Positions 1-6,290 are shown, counted from the first letter of the stretch. The stretch is 7,603 bases of DNA from Bacteroidota bacterium (GCA_017860395.1 JAGDMC010000081.1:1-7603), one strand, 5' to 3'. Notes: generated by a model not told the origin, from the sequence alone. Made by a program: numbers and translations.

Positions 1-963
1 CTGAATTCAGCAATTCCTCAGGCGTACTACAATCATATACAGGGAATCACCAATATAACAACCGAGACCGGTGCGGGCCAGTGGGGCTCGGCAATGAGCA
101 TCGCTTGCAAACAATTCGGCATGGACCTTAATGTATTTATGGTTAAGCAGAGCTACGAAGCCAAGCCATACCGGAAAATCGTAATGAACAGCTATGGCGC
201 TGCAGTTCATGCTTCTCCATCAAATATTACGGAGTATGGCAGGAAAATGTTAAGTGAAGATCCGGGTTGCCGGGGGAGTTTGGGAATTGCAATTTCTGAA
301 GCAGTTGAGATGGCAGTGACAAAACCCAACACGAGGTATACCCTCGGCAGCGTGCTGGACCATGTGCTCCTTCATCAGACCATAATAGGGCTTGAGGCCG
401 AAAAGCAGATGGAGATTGCAGGTGAATATCCCGACAAAATTATTGCTTGTTTTGGAGGCGGCTCAAATTTTTCCGGAATTTCCTTCCCGTTCTTAAGACA
501 CAGGTTTACCTCTCCTGCCGGAAGTAAGAAGGCTTTGGTGGAATTCATCGCTGCCGAACCGGCCGCATGTCCAAAACTCACAAAGGGTGTTCTTGAATAT
601 GACTTTGGGGATACCGCCGGGATGACACCGCTTATTCCCATGTATACACTTGGCCACGATTTTGCGCCGGATCAGATTCACGCAGCAGGGCTGAGGTATC
701 ATGGTGGCGGAAGGCTTGTGAGCCAGCTTAAGGCAGATGGTTTTATAAACAGCGTTGCTGTGGAACAGACCGAAACCTTTAATGCCGGACTCCTTTTTGC
801 CCGCACCGAGGGGATAATTCCTGCACCGGAATCCTGTCATGCAATTGCCGTTACAATCCGCGAAGCCCTCAAGGCCCGCGAAGCAGGCCGCAGCGAAGTA
901 ATTCTGTTCAACCTTTCCGGTCACGGATTGCTCGATATGGCAGCATACGACGAGTACTTGTAG
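1..963 (+). CDS. trpB: Tryptophan synthase beta chain, TrpB2 type (5'-partial)
   Basis: The reading frame is open from the first base, so the gene begins upstream; 320 C-terminal residues are visible of a family that is usually about 430-450 long. TrpB is a cytosolic PLP enzyme that makes L-tryptophan from indole and serine in the last step of tryptophan synthesis. The frame opens with LNSAIPQAYYN, which matches the residues just after the PLP lysine in the family motif HKxN; the lysine codon should therefore be the one immediately before base 1. Next come TETGAGQWGSA (residues 21-31), the phosphate-binding loop GGGSN (about 152-156), PAPESCHA (about 275-282) and the end motif NLSGHG. The stretch DTAGMTPLIPMYTLGHDFAP followed by HAAGLRYHGG is typical of the TrpB2 subfamily, which does not require the usual TrpA partner contacts. 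No trpA or other trp gene follows in the window. The ATG at 94 is internal. Family assignment is firm; the subfamily is strong. Confidence 0.95.
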   Translation: MNSAIPQAYYNHIQGITNITTETGAGQWGSAMSIACKQFGMDLNVFMVKQSYEAKPYRKIVMNSYGAAVHASPSNITEYGRKMLSEDPGCRGSLGIAISEAVEMAVTKPNTRYTLGSVLDHVLLHQTIIGLEAEKQMEIAGEYPDKIIACFGGGSNFSGISFPFLRHRFTSPAGSKKALVEFIAAEPAACPKLTKGVLEYDFGDTAGMTPLIPMYTLGHDFAPDQIHAAGLRYHGGGRLVSQLKADGFINSVAVEQTETFNAGLLFARTEGIIPAPESCHAIAVTIREALKAREAGRSEVILFNLSGHGLLDMAAYDEYL

Positions 964-1030
964 CCCTACAGCCGACCATCCCGAACCCACCACTCCAAAA
1001 GGTACCCAGTCAGGGTATGGGTCGGTCGGC
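964..1030 (+). terminator. C-rich, G-poor 3' flank and stem-loop after trpB
   Basis: No classical stem plus T-run follows the trpB stop. Instead, the 33 bases 964-996 contain about 19 C and only 3 G by hand count. A long stem can form between gccgacc (971-977) and ggtcggc (1024-1030), continuing inward with CCC/GGG pairs at 980-982/1019-1021 and 986-988/1013-1015. A smaller hairpin taccc/gggta (1003-1007/1013-1017) competes with the inner part. A C-rich, G-poor transcript is the known signature of Rho loading, so this may end trpB transcription in a Rho-dependent way. That role is inference; only the composition and pairing are seen. Confidence 0.3.
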
Positions 1031-1032
1031 TC

Positions 1033-1140
1033 TTCCCCAGGGGAAATTTGTTAAAACGCAACTAGTCAGCAGTTTGTTTGTTTTTCAAAATAATCATAAT
1101 GCCCTGAATTTCTACGATATAACAAATTTCCCCTGGGGAA
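1033..1140. repeat. 104-bp inverted-repeat element, copy 1
   Basis: Perfect 21-bp arms lie at 1033-1053 and 1120-1140, each containing ccccaggggaaatttgtta or its complement, around a loop of 66 nt. Counted from the first C of ccccagggg (1035) to the last G of cccctgggg (1138) the element is 104 bp. It aligns without gaps to copy 2 at 1631-1734, with about 80 of 104 positions identical by hand count: the arms are identical and the loop positions 21-50 are better kept than 51-80. No target-site duplication is visible and there is no ORF. The family is not one I recognise. Confidence 0.9.
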
Positions 1141-1151
1141 AACCTGGGTAC

Positions 1152-1182
1152 TTGGAATAATGGTATTTATATTCTAAATTTG
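1152..1182 (+). promoter_or_regulatory. Bacteroidota-type promoter for the DUF805 gene
   Basis: A perfect TAnnTTTG -7 box (TAAATTTG, 1175-1182) has a TTG -33 element at 1152-1154, 20 nt upstream, fitting the known Bacteroidetes sigma-ABfr arrangement. The implied transcription start is near 1188-1190, about 20 nt before the ATG at 1210. It lies just outside the right arm of repeat copy 1, so the repeat itself would not be transcribed from it. Confidence 0.65.
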
Positions 1183-1209
1183 GTGAGTAAACCCTTAAAC
1201 CTAAAAACT

Positions 1210-1566
1210 ATGGAGTGGTATTTGAAAGTTTTAAGAAACTATGCAGGCTTCGAAGGCCGCGCAAGAAGAACCGAATTCTGGATATTCATGCTCTTTAACG
1301 CAATTTTTTCTGCCGTATTAGGATTGCTGGACTGGGCAATGTGGACATTTAGCATAATCGGGGGTCTTTACTCACTTTTCGTACTCATTCCTTCTCTTGC
1401 AGTAAGCTTCAGAAGGTTGCACGACATAAACAAATCCGGATTCTACATTCTTCTTATTCTTATTCCTGTTATCGGATTTATCTGGCTGCTGATTCTTTTC
1501 CTGAAGGAAGGAGATGCCGGAGACAACCAATACGGTTCTGATCCTAAGGCTGTTCAATCAGTTTAG
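1210..1566 (+). CDS. DUF805 family inner-membrane protein
   Basis: The product has 118 residues, normal for DUF805. The family signatures are all present: an N-terminal WYLKVLRNYAGFEGRARRTEFW (written here as overlapping pieces MEWYLKVLRNYAGF and GRARRTEFW, residues 1-24), RRLHDINKSG at 68-77 and the tail GDAGDNQYGSDP at 101-112. Three hydrophobic segments are likely membrane spans, roughly 23-41, 46-65 and 78-98. The biochemical role of DUF805 proteins is not established. I chose ATG 1210 because family members start at this point and because an upstream in-frame TTG at 1180 sits inside the -7 promoter box and would not be transcribed. The gene is a self-contained unit: own promoter, strong terminator at 1595-1621, and copies 1 and 2 of the 104-bp element on either side. 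Confidence 0.9.
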   Translation: MEWYLKVLRNYAGFEGRARRTEFWIFMLFNAIFSAVLGLLDWAMWTFSIIGGLYSLFVLIPSLAVSFRRLHDINKSGFYILLILIPVIGFIWLLILFLKEGDAGDNQYGSDPKAVQSV

Positions 1567-1594
1567 AGTCGCGTCCGGAAATGTAATTTATAGT

Positions 1595-1621
1595 AAAGAG
1601 CGGCAAATTTTGCCGCTCTTT
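1595..1621 (+). terminator. Strong intrinsic terminator after the DUF805 gene
   Basis: The arms aaagagcggca (1595-1605) and tgccgctcttt (1611-1621) pair perfectly over 11 bp with a 5-nt loop of aattt. The A-run at the 5' side and T-run at the 3' side make it potentially active in both directions. It lies 28 bp after the DUF805 stop codon. Confidence 0.9.
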
Positions 1622-1630
1622 GTATGTCCA

Positions 1631-1734
1631 CCCCAGGGGAAATTTGTTAAAGTGCATTTAATCAGGAGTTTATTTGTTTTTAGATTCAAAAACAACGCTC
1701 TGAAAGCCAGCGCAATAACAAATTTCCCCTGGGG
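1631..1734. repeat. 104-bp inverted-repeat element, copy 2
   Basis: Perfect 19-bp arms at 1631-1649 and 1716-1734 carry the same sequence as copy 1 (ccccaggggaaatttgtta and its complement), again separated by 66 nt. The total length is again exactly 104 bp. The loop has diverged from copy 1 by substitution only, with no insertion or deletion, so spacing seems to be constrained. Flanks ca and aa do not form a duplication. It sits between the DUF805 terminator and the next promoter. Confidence 0.9.
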
Positions 1735-1755
1735 AAAATGTGTGGTCCGGTGTAA

Positions 1756-1784
1756 TTGTGGGGTCATTTTATTTCTTACATTTG
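1756..1784 (+). promoter_or_regulatory. Bacteroidota-type promoter for the EamA transporter
   Basis: A perfect TAnnTTTG box (TACATTTG, 1777-1784) has TTG at 1756-1758, with 18 nt between, slightly shorter than usual. The start of transcription would fall near 1790, leaving a leader of only about 14 nt before ATG 1804 and supporting that start codon. The promoter lies just downstream of repeat copy 2. Confidence 0.6.
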
Positions 1785-1803
1785 CGTTCTTTAAATAATC
1801 AGA

Positions 1804-2868
1804 ATGCAAAACTTTGGTGAACTAATAGCAATCTCCGTTGCAGTCTCCTGGACTTTTACGGCTCTGTTTTTTGAATTTGCCGGTAAAAGAATCGGCTCTT
1901 TGGTTGTGAACCTTCTAAGGCTCTTTTTCGGATTTTTCCTTCTTGGTACAATGCTTTACTTCACCACAGGTTCGTATCTCCCGCAAAATGCCGATACCGG
2001 TACCTGGATATGGATGTCTTTATCCGGACTTGTTGGGTTTGTGTTCGGGGACTTCTGTCTGTTTTATTCTTATACAATCATTACTGCAAGATTCGGTCAG
2101 CTTCTGATGACGCTTGCTCCGCCTTTTGCTGCTTTCTTCGGATGGCTTCTCCTTGGAGAAAAACTATCTCCAATGGGATTTGTGGGTATGACCGTTACGC
2201 TTCTGGGTATCGCTATTTCTGTCCTAAAGAGGGGCGGGTCAAAGATTGAAGATAATGCAATAGTTGCAGGAGTGAGCGATATGGCTGTTGTTACAAGTAA
2301 AGACGAAGAAGAGAAAGTTGAGAAGAAAGGTGCCATATACGGAGTTGTAAACGGCGGGAAGAACATTATAGGCAAGCTGATGCCAAATGTTCAGCTTAAT
2401 CTGCCGCTCAAGGGGATTTTGCTTGGAATTGGAGCTGCGCTGGGGCAGGGCTTTGGCATTGTACTGAGCAAAATAGGGATGAACCACTATTCAATTGCAG
2501 CAAAGGGATCAGAAGTCGCCTCATACATTCCTTTTGCAGCAACACAAATGAGGATTATATCCGGTGCAATTGGTTTTGCCGTGATAATCCTTATTACTCG
2601 CAGGACCGGAACCGTGTGGGCCGGTATCAAAGATAAAAAAGCAATGGGCGCAACCTTTATGGGTGCCATATTCGGCCCGTTTGTAGGGGTTTCTCTTTCG
2701 CTGATGGCTGTTCAGTATACAAATACTGCCATAGCATCAACAATTATGGCAACAACCCCCATAATAATACTCATTCCGTATATCCTATTCTATAAAAAGA
2801 AAATCACACTGGTTGAGCTCGCAGGAGCAGTGCTCAGTGTTGGAGGGGTAGCGTTGTTCTTCCTGTAG
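1804..2868 (+). CDS. EamA-family (DMT superfamily) transporter
   Basis: This 354-residue protein has the two-repeat layout of drug/metabolite transporters: a first EamA unit at about 4-141 (AISVAVSWTFTALFFE, then GDFCLFYSYTII and APPFAAFFGWLLLGEKL) and a second at about 201-354 (GILLGIGAALGQGFGIVLSK, then SLSLMAVQYTNTAIASTIM and TPIIILIPYILFYKKKI). About ten membrane spans are expected in the inner membrane. Such proteins usually move small metabolites or amino acids outward or inward; the substrate cannot be told here. The two halves are joined by a hydrophilic linker of about 55 residues (roughly 144-200) with a charged EEEKVEKK run, longer than in many EamA proteins. The start follows a good promoter with a very short leader. 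Downstream is a convergent gap with copy 3 of the 104-bp element. Confidence 0.92.
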   Translation: MQNFGELIAISVAVSWTFTALFFEFAGKRIGSLVVNLLRLFFGFFLLGTMLYFTTGSYLPQNADTGTWIWMSLSGLVGFVFGDFCLFYSYTIITARFGQLLMTLAPPFAAFFGWLLLGEKLSPMGFVGMTVTLLGIAISVLKRGGSKIEDNAIVAGVSDMAVVTSKDEEEKVEKKGAIYGVVNGGKNIIGKLMPNVQLNLPLKGILLGIGAALGQGFGIVLSKIGMNHYSIAAKGSEVASYIPFAATQMRIISGAIGFAVIILITRRTGTVWAGIKDKKAMGATFMGAIFGPFVGVSLSLMAVQYTNTAIASTIMATTPIIILIPYILFYKKKITLVELAGAVLSVGGVALFFL

Positions 2869-2870
2869 TG

Positions 2871-2900
2871 CTCCACCCACCCGCAGCACCAGCCCAGGCC
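2871..2900 (+). promoter_or_regulatory. C-rich, G-poor stretch after the transporter stop (possible Rho site)
   Basis: About 18 of 30 bases are C and 5 are G by hand count, directly after the stop codon and before repeat copy 3. No intrinsic terminator for the transporter is visible. The composition resembles a Rho utilisation site and parallels the flank of trpB, which also precedes a 104-bp element. Function is inferred from composition only. Confidence 0.25.
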
Positions 2901-2906
2901 CCGGAC

Positions 2907-3012
2907 ACCCCATGGGTCATTTGGTAAATATCAATAGATTAGTTGTTTACGCAAAAAGCGCTTTTTGCGTAAGTTGTTGACTTTGTGCGCTGTACCAAAT
3001 GACCCCTGGGGT
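2907..3012. repeat. 104-bp inverted-repeat element, copy 3
   Basis: Arms of 20 bp at 2907-2926 and 2993-3012 pair with one mismatch (left accccatggg against right cccctggggt). From the first C (2908) to the last G (3011) the length is again 104 bp. The outer ccccagggg core and TTTGnTAA inner end match copies 1 and 2, but three arm positions differ and their partners have changed with them (2917/3002, 2918/3001 and 2924/2995), so pairing is kept. Loop positions 31-41 (attagttgttt) also resemble copies 1 and 2. The element lies between the convergent transporter and radA genes. Confidence 0.85.
2947..2972. repeat. 26-bp perfect palindrome at the centre of copy 3
   Basis: The half-site ttacgcaaaaagc is followed by its exact complement, with the axis between 2959 and 2960. 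This is also the exact axis of the surrounding 104-bp element. Copies 1 and 2 have no comparable inner palindrome. It could be an inner hairpin stem, a dimer-binding site, or a bidirectional terminator-like hairpin with A and T tracts inside the stem. Confidence 0.85.
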
Positions 3013-3065
3013 CGGAAGGTGACCTCGCGGATAGAAAGATGACTCCACGAGCGACCGGGGAGGTG

Positions 3066-3087
3066 AAAAAACTTCCGCGAAGATTTT
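3066..3087 (-). terminator. Probable intrinsic terminator of radA
   Basis: On the minus strand the sequence reads AAAAT, then CTTC-GCG-GAAG, then a run of six T. The short GC stem, a T·T mismatch and flanking A-T pairs form a compact hairpin followed by the T-run. It overlaps the last two bases of the radA stop codon. The stem is weak, so the call is tentative. Confidence 0.5.
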
Positions 3088-4504
3088 ACTTGAATAGTTT
3101 TCTCACAAGTTCGGGGATGTCCTGAACGGCTACTACTTCGATTTTGTTTTTAAGTTTGGCTGCAGATGCGTTTTTTGCAGAGCTCAGTGAAGCGTTGGAC
3201 GAAGAGCCGTTTGGCTTGCCAAAAGAGGAGATGAAGATTTTTTCGAATCCAAGCTTCTCGGCCTCGGCAACACGCCGCTCAATCTGACTCACGGGGCGAA
3301 TTTCCCCGCTAAGCCCAACCTCTGCGGCAAAGCAATATCGTTGCGAAATTGGCGCATCAAAGTTGGAAGAGAGAATAGAGCATACAACCGCCAGGTCGCA
3401 GGCAGGGTCGGTTACTTTGAGGCCACCGGCCATATTCAGAAAAACATCTTTTACAGAAAGTTTGAATCCTGCCCTCTTCTCAAGAACGGCAAGCAACATG
3501 TTTGTGCGCCTTACATCGAAGCCGGTGGCCGAACGCTGAGGAGTTCCGTATGCTGCTGTGCTCACCAGAGCCTGAGTCTCGATAAGGAACGGCCGTGTTC
3601 CGTCCAGCATTGCAGCAACTGCAATTCCGGAAAGATTCTCGCCATGCATGGGGATGAGCATTTCGGAAGGGTTACTCACTTCGCGAAGCCCGGTATTTAT
3701 CATCTCAAAGATGGCAAGTTCGGCAGTTGACCCAAACCTGTTTTTTATGCTTCGCAGAATTCTGTATGCGTGCCGCGTATCCCCTTCAAACTGAAGAACA
3801 ACGTCAACAATATGTTCCAGAACCTTTGGCCCCGCTATGCTTCCGTCTTTTGTAATGTGGCCGATGAGAATCGTGGGAGTATTTGTCTCCTTTGCATATT
3901 TCATTAGCATTGCGGCACATTCGCGCACCTGGGTCACAGAACCCGGGGAACTTTCCAGAATCTGGGAATATACTGTTTGAATTGAGTCAATTATAATAAG
4001 CTGTGGGTCGGTTTCTTTAGCCTGATTAAGAATGTTTTCCAGTAAAGTTTCACTAAGAATAAGGCAGTTGGAATCGTCGCCGCCCAGCCTTTGTGCGCGG
4101 AGTTTTATCTGCCTTGCGCTCTCCTCTCCCGAAACATAAAGAGTTTTAAGATTGGGGCAGTGAAGAGGTATCTGCAGAGATAAAGTAGACTTTCCAATTC
4201 CGGGTTCTCCGCCGATGAGAATAACGGAACCCTCCACAAGTCCACCGCCAAGAATCCTGTCAAGCTCTGCATTTCCAAGGGAAATACGCTCCTCTTCGGA
4301 AAATTTTATTGCCGATAGAGGTTCTGGTTTCGACGTACGGGAAGAAAAAAATCCGGACCCTCTCGATCCGCCGGAAGAGGTGTCTTTTGTTATAATCTCC
4401 TCTTGCATAGTATTCCACTCTCCACAGGCGGGACATCTGCCCAGCCACTTTGCACTTTCGTTGCCACACGACGTGCAGAACCACCCTTTTTTTACCTTAG
4501 CCAT
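3086..4504 (-). CDS. radA: DNA repair/recombination protein RadA (Sms)
   Basis: RadA is a cytosolic RecA-like ATPase and DnaB-type helicase that drives branch migration during recombination and repair. The 472 residues show the full domain order: a C4 zinc finger (C10, C13, C24, C27, as FCTSCG and GRCPACGEW), Walker A GGEPGIGKST at 98-107, Walker B LIIIDSIQT at 169-177, the RadA-specific KNRFG motif at 254-258, and a C-terminal Lon-protease-like domain (GGLKVTDPACDLAVV at about 360-374, then AAEVGLSGEIRPV). Length is typical for the family, slightly enlarged by a Ser/Ala/Asn/Lys-rich segment at about 430-455 between the last Lon-like strand and the C-terminal helix. The start agrees with the common MAK-type N-terminus shortly before the zinc finger. 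The gene is divergent from the serine hydrolase and convergent with the transporter. It looks intact. Confidence 0.98.
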   Translation of the reverse strand: MAKVKKGWFCTSCGNESAKWLGRCPACGEWNTMQEEIITKDTSSGGSRGSGFFSSRTSKPEPLSAIKFSEEERISLGNAELDRILGGGLVEGSVILIGGEPGIGKSTLSLQIPLHCPNLKTLYVSGEESARQIKLRAQRLGGDDSNCLILSETLLENILNQAKETDPQLIIIDSIQTVYSQILESSPGSVTQVRECAAMLMKYAKETNTPTILIGHITKDGSIAGPKVLEHIVDVVLQFEGDTRHAYRILRSIKNRFGSTAELAIFEMINTGLREVSNPSEMLIPMHGENLSGIAVAAMLDGTRPFLIETQALVSTAAYGTPQRSATGFDVRRTNMLLAVLEKRAGFKLSVKDVFLNMAGGLKVTDPACDLAVVCSILSSNFDAPISQRYCFAAEVGLSGEIRPVSQIERRVAEAEKLGFEKIFISSFGKPNGSSSNASLSSAKNASAAKLKNKIEVVAVQDIPELVRKLFK

Positions 4505-4516
4505 CCCCTTCTGAAA

Positions 4517-4549
4517 TTGATTATTACTTTACAAATATAATTATCTTTG
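4517..4549 (+). promoter_or_regulatory. Bacteroidota-type promoter for the serine hydrolase
   Basis: A perfect TAnnTTTG (TATCTTTG, 4542-4549) has TTG at 4517-4519, with a slightly long spacing of 22 nt. The implied start is near 4556, giving a leader of about 50 nt before ATG 4608. Its -7 box is only 2 bp from that of radA on the other strand, so the two promoters probably cannot be occupied together. Confidence 0.5.
4532..4539 (-). promoter_or_regulatory. -7 box of the radA promoter
   Basis: Read on the minus strand this is TATATTTG, a perfect TAnnTTTG. It lies 28 bp from the radA start codon, giving a leader of roughly 20 nt. No good TTG -33 element is found at the usual distance, so the promoter may be weak or use a different upstream contact. 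It overlaps the spacer of the divergent promoter at 4517-4549. Confidence 0.5.
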
Positions 4550-4607
4550 TGTTGAGTGCGTGCTATGCCTGCTGCATTTTAAGAAAGAAAACCTGATATA
4601 ATTAAAT

Positions 4608-6290
4608 ATGAAAACCCCTCTGATTTTAATTTCATCTCTGACACTCGCTTTTGTCCTGTCAATCTCTACAAATTTATCTGCTCAAACAAATACTAATACG
4701 CAGACTGCAAAAAATCCAGCTAAGCAAACTGTTACTCAAACGGCTAAAAAACCGGTTCCTCCTAAACCTGCAGCTCCTGTTGCCCCGCCGGCAGTTGTAG
4801 CACCCACGAATGAACAAATCATAAAGGAATTTGAATCTTATGTAGGCAAGGTGCAAAAAGAGTGGATGATTCCCGGAATGGCTGTTTCTGTTATGAAAGA
4901 CGGTAAACTTGTATTAGCAAAAGGTTTTGGAGTGAAGGACATCAATGGCAAATTGCCTGTAGATGAAAATACTGTTTTCCAGATTGGGTCGGTTTCCAAA
5001 TCGTTTACCGCTGCTGTAATGGCATCTTTGGTTGACGAGGGTAAAATAAAATGGGACGATACCGTAAAGAATATTCTTCCTGATTTTAAACTTTATGACA
5101 AGTGGATTGAGGAAAACATTCAGGTTAAGGATATCATGATTCACCGCACCGGCATTAAGGGTCAGCAGGGAACATATATCCCGAACCTTGGCTACTCAAG
5201 GGACGATGTGTACAAAATGTTTCCTCTTCTAAAACCGGGATACAGTTTCCGCGGAGCATACGAATACAACAATATTACATTCATAATTGCCCAGAAGATA
5301 ATTGAAAAACTCACCGGCAAAAGCTGGGAAGACAATGTGAGGGAGAGAGTCTTTATGCCTCTGGGAATGGTTAACAGCACACTTAACGGCGACGGTTTCC
5401 TTGCTGCAAAAAATGTATCGGTTCCTCACGAACTAAACTATGAAAAAGGAGCAATCATTAACGACACAACATGGACCGATTCGCTTTCCATCAAGGCAAT
5501 GTATGGCGAAGAGCAGGCTCCTTTCTGGCTCACAGTTGTTGGCCCGGCAGGTTCGGTTGTTTCATCGGCAACAGATATGGCAAAATATGTTCAGTTCCAT
5601 CTGAACAAGGGAATGGTAAACGGAAAAGAGGTTATCAGCCGTAAAAACATGAACTACCTTCACAGAGGACAAACAATAACTTCGCAGGACTCAACCCGCA
5701 CGACATTATACGGCCAATGCTGGTTCATTGAACAAAACAGCCGCTACAGACTGTATTTCCACACAGGCACAACCTGGGGATTTACAACATTAGCCGCTTT
5801 CGTTCCGGAACTTAACCTCGGACTTGTTGTCCTTGTAAATTCAGAGGCACCGGACAGCCCGAGATATGCATTGATGCGGAGACTGATTGATTTGTATAAA
5901 GGCTACACTACAAAAGATTACAGTAACGAATTCTTTGAAAACTGGAAGAAATCGGCAAAAGAGGGTGCATTAAAAGCAGTCAAACAGAAAAAGGAACTTG
6001 TTGTCAAACCTGCTCCGGACAAGGCTTTGCTGATAGGCGTTTATGACAAGGGAGAACTTTTTGGAAAGGCTGTAGTTACCCTTGAAGGGGAAGATTTGTA
6101 TATTACAGTAGGGCCACAAGGGTGGAAGCACAAACTGACCCACAAGAATGGAAACGATTACACTTTCCGTAGTGACGGACATGGGTTCCCAATTACATTT
6201 GAACTGAACGGAGACGGGAAAACCCCTGCTTCAGCCATTGATATCAACTTTGGATATGGCGAGAATTTCGGAAAGTGGAACAGGCTTTAA
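4608..6290 (+). CDS. Secreted beta-lactamase-fold serine hydrolase with DUF3471-like C-terminus
   Basis: The 560-residue product belongs to the class C beta-lactamase/penicillin-binding-protein-like hydrolases (Pfam Beta-lactamase). A signal peptide at 1-25 ends LSA before Q26, with no lipobox Cys, so export to the periplasm is likely. A low-complexity linker (26-66), first Thr/Gln/Asn/Lys and then Pro/Ala-rich, precedes the catalytic domain (about 70-430). The three active-site motifs are visible: SVSK with Ser128 and Lys131, the tyrosine motif Y220-N-N222, and HTG at 385-387 in the KTG position. GPAGSVVSSATDMAKY at 312-327 is another family hallmark. A beta-rich C-terminal domain at about 465-560 (LIGVYDKGELFG to NFGKWNRL) resembles DUF3471. 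Members include D-aminopeptidases, esterases and beta-lactamase-like proteins; the substrate is not predictable and resistance should not be assumed. The gene has its own promoter, and an inverted-repeat structure begins at its stop codon. Confidence 0.93.
   Translation: MKTPLILISSLTLAFVLSISTNLSAQTNTNTQTAKNPAKQTVTQTAKKPVPPKPAAPVAPPAVVAPTNEQIIKEFESYVGKVQKEWMIPGMAVSVMKDGKLVLAKGFGVKDINGKLPVDENTVFQIGSVSKSFTAAVMASLVDEGKIKWDDTVKNILPDFKLYDKWIEENIQVKDIMIHRTGIKGQQGTYIPNLGYSRDDVYKMFPLLKPGYSFRGAYEYNNITFIIAQKIIEKLTGKSWEDNVRERVFMPLGMVNSTLNGDGFLAAKNVSVPHELNYEKGAIINDTTWTDSLSIKAMYGEEQAPFWLTVVGPAGSVVSSATDMAKYVQFHLNKGMVNGKEVISRKNMNYLHRGQTITSQDSTRTTLYGQCWFIEQNSRYRLYFHTGTTWGFTTLAAFVPELNLGLVVLVNSEAPDSPRYALMRRLIDLYKGYTTKDYSNEFFENWKKSAKEGALKAVKQKKELVVKPAPDKALLIGVYDKGELFGKAVVTLEGEDLYITVGPQGWKHKLTHKNGNDYTFRSDGHGFPITFELNGDGKTPASAIDINFGYGENFGKWNRL

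Noticed and set aside
1033..1140. Integron attC site
   Set aside because: The arms contain GTTAA and TTAAC, but in the opposite order to the RYYYAAC...GTTRRRY layout of attC, and there is no integrase or cassette array.
1180..1209. Upstream TTG or GTG start for the DUF805 gene
   Set aside because: These codons overlap or immediately follow the -7 promoter box, and family members begin at the MEWYLK position (ATG 1210).
1033..1734. Classical MITE or insertion sequence
   Set aside because: No target-site duplication flanks any copy, there is no transposase fragment, and the arms of copies 3 and 4 differ in sequence while still pairing, which is not expected of terminal repeats recognised by one transposase.
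1588..1809. Small minus-strand ORF over repeat copy 2
   Set aside because: It consists mostly of the two arms of the inverted repeat read through, with no independent coding sign.
964..3012. CRISPR array
   Set aside because: Only a few copies, spaced hundreds of bases apart with genes between them, and no short regular spacers.
3341..3730. Plus-strand ORF opposite radA
   Set aside because: Frame shadow of a clearly conserved gene, with Cys- and Arg-rich content and no recognisable domain; the same holds for the ORF at 4215-4514.
4608..6290. Calling the serine hydrolase an antibiotic-resistance beta-lactamase
   Set aside because: The SxxK, YxN and HTG motifs are shared by many esterases and peptidases of this fold; the long linker and DUF3471-like domain fit the broad family rather than an AmpC enzyme.
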